NCBI GenBank assembly: GCA_032622095.1
Contig: CP136062.1
Span: 195,491,887-195,555,886 of the forward strand
Reading direction: 5' to 3'
Length of the DNA: 64,000 nucleotides
Source: Siphonodentalium dalli
Lineage: Eukaryota; Mollusca; Scaphopoda; Gadilida; Siphonodentaliidae
Shown here: positions 55,002 through 58,000 of the stretch, piece after piece
Numbering within the stretch: position 1 is the stretch's first letter
Layout: every line of letters begins with the position of its first letter
Notes under the pieces: generated by a model
Seen by the model: only the letters and a program-made list of their open reading frames with translations
Database searches by the model: none
What the model was told of the DNA's origin: nothing
Made by a program: the position numbers and the translations under genes

Positions 55002-58000
55002 CTAACTTCTCCTGATCTAACAGACCCTAAAAATGGTAGGTGGCCATCAGTTAGATTATCTCTTTTTTAACAATTTCTCCACTGAATGGATTCTCCCATT
55101 CAGTAATAAACGTATGCCTTGGGATGGTCTATTAGTCAAATGGAGGGGTGTTCAGAAAATATAAGCAGAAACAGAGTCAAACAGATAATACAAGTGTGGA
55201 AGAATTCCTATTAAATAATTTAAAACGTTCAGATAATAAAGAAACAAATGGCCTACAGTAATGCCCTAGTCGGAAATATGGCTTGTTGCCATTCATCGGA
55301 AAGCTCTCAATGAGAGCTTGAACTTAGTCACCTGATTGAAATATTTAGTGTATACGGATAAAATATGATCAACATCTGGCAATGACATGCATCATCTGAC
55401 AGTAACCGATAGCACCCGACGTTTTAAGTTAGAGGTGTTCAATCTAAACCTCTCTGTTTGTAGGACTGTTCACACAGGAGCTTCATTGATATCCGATAAC
55501 ACATGGTTGAGATATTATATGAGCGGACAGACACATGGACAGCTACACCGACGGATGGACGGATGGATGGGCGGATGGATGCATATAATCCAGTATACCC
55601 CCCCCCCACATCTTTTGGGATGGGGGTATAACAAAAAGCAGAGCGTGAAATATTTAATTGTTTCGTATTAAGATAACGTGATATATATTTTTCTGGCAGT
55701 GAATTGCAATGAATACAAATGTTGCAATATTTTATCGAGACCTGACCATCGTGTTCGAAGTTGTAATTTTTGACGACTTCAATGAGACATATAATACTCA
55801 TAGAAAGGTAGTTCAGGTATTTATCTCGCTATTTCGATGCCGGGAAAAATTCAAAAGTGACTATTATAATGTGCATTTTTGAGCGCAAACCGCCATGTGG
55901 CTTTAAAAGAATGAGTGACAAAATATAATTAAATACAAAATCAAAATTAACAAGCCGATCATGATCGGCAGATGTTTATCCCATACCTTCATCTGTACAA
56001 ACTCGATCTAGACTGAATATACATAAGCCTGTAGACATAACATGGAGATGATTGGAAAGATATAATATGGGGTTTCCATCATTTACTTATGTATGTATAA
56101 ATATGAGACTGAGCAGATAAAGTATAGCTCTAAATAGCATGTGTTCATGTTATGGTTATATGTAGGGTTAAAACCAATAAATCAATACCAAGATCTATAC
56201 AGGAGAAAAGTGTGTCATGATTAATCTGGATATTAATTAGGAGAGTTATCAGGTGAAAAATATTTTACTTATCACATTGGATAGCATGGGTCTATGGAAC
56301 GGAGTTAATATGTGTGACAGGGTTAATATTTGAGGCAAATCAACCAAATGACACCAACTATACAGGTCGGATGTGTGCCATCATAAACTTTGCTATGAAA
56401 TATAAACACAATCTGATTGCAAATATTGAATGATCAAATCAGATATAATTTCTTTTGTCGCTGGAAGGGGATATTATTTCCCAAAATAATTGAAAATATT
56501 AAATTGACTGACAAATAAAAAATAAATGTTAAAAAGCATGTTACTGGTCCCATGCAATAAGTCAATGCCATACATGTAGAATACCCTGTGTTTACAAAAC
56601 AGGCCAAAATATACTGCTACATATATGATCCATCCCTTGTCTAAACACTAGCTATAGGTTGGAAACTTATTCATTTATTGACATCAAAGCACATGCACTT
56701 GAGGAATTTTCAAAACGGACATCATCAATAACTAAAACAGTATTCAATAGGGGTCTTATTGGGTGTTCATTAATTAATAGGGCTCTTATTGGGTGTTCAA
56801 TTGGGGTCTTATTGGGTGTTCATTAATAACTATAACAGTATTCAATAGGGGTCTTATTGGGTGTTCATTAGTTAATAGGGGTCTTATTGGGTGTTCAATT
56901 GGGGTCTTATTGGGTGTTCATTAATAACTTTAACAGTATTCAATAGGGGTCTTATTGGGTGTTCATTAATTAATGAACTATAACAGTATTCAATAGGGGT
57001 CTTATTGGGTGTTCATTAATTAATGACCCTGGTTCAAAGGGGAATGGTTAATTTAATATCTTTTGCATGGTTGAAGTTTCTCTGTAACTGAAGGCGTGAT
57101 TGAGAGGTGTTAATTCTCCAAGACCAATACTGGGATTAAATTACAAGAAATAACTTTATTGCACACCCAATGGCTTATTTGTGCACAAAATACAGATGAA
57201 TTCAAAACGTTCAATAAAAGATTGTGTAGTGTTCTAGAACAATACAAACGGCATTGGCGACGTCAACTTTAACAGAAAATATCTTCACTAAATTATGTAT
57301 AGCCTACAACAAATGAAACAATATCAATCTAAATGTTAGTATATTATAATCCACAATCTTCAAAGTGTGCAATAAACATAGAACAACACAGCGTTGTGAA
57401 CATGTTAATGTTATTGCACTCGTTTGTCGTCCTGCTAGGTAAAACTCGAACCTCCAGTTCTCCTTTTGCCATCGTGTCACAACAAACTCGTTCAATAACG
57501 TTAACCACTTGACACACTTGTGTCGTTCTATCCATTTCTTATGAGTTATAACTCATTTATAATAACGGGCTACATGAATTATTATTTATATAATTTCACT
57601 TCAAACATTTTAATTATAACTCCATAAACTTAATTGAGTAATTTCTTAACCCTTTCTTTACTAAACACTCATTGATGAGTAGTTACCATAGGTAGTTTGT
57701 TGACCGTATTATCTGAACATTTCCCACCAATCATTATGAATCCTTCTGCATTTGTATTATCTTTTCATCTGTCTGCCGTGTTTTATTATCTTAACTTCCC
57801 TCCAAATGAATAATAGACCATTCCAGTGTATTCTCGTACTTTCATAGCTGAATGGGAGAATCCAATTAGTATAGAAAGGATAAAAAATCTACTTCATGGT
57901 GTACAATAATATATCTACTTCATGGTGTACAATAATATATCTACTTCATGGTGTACAATAATATATCTACTTCATGGTGTACAATAATATATCTACTTCA

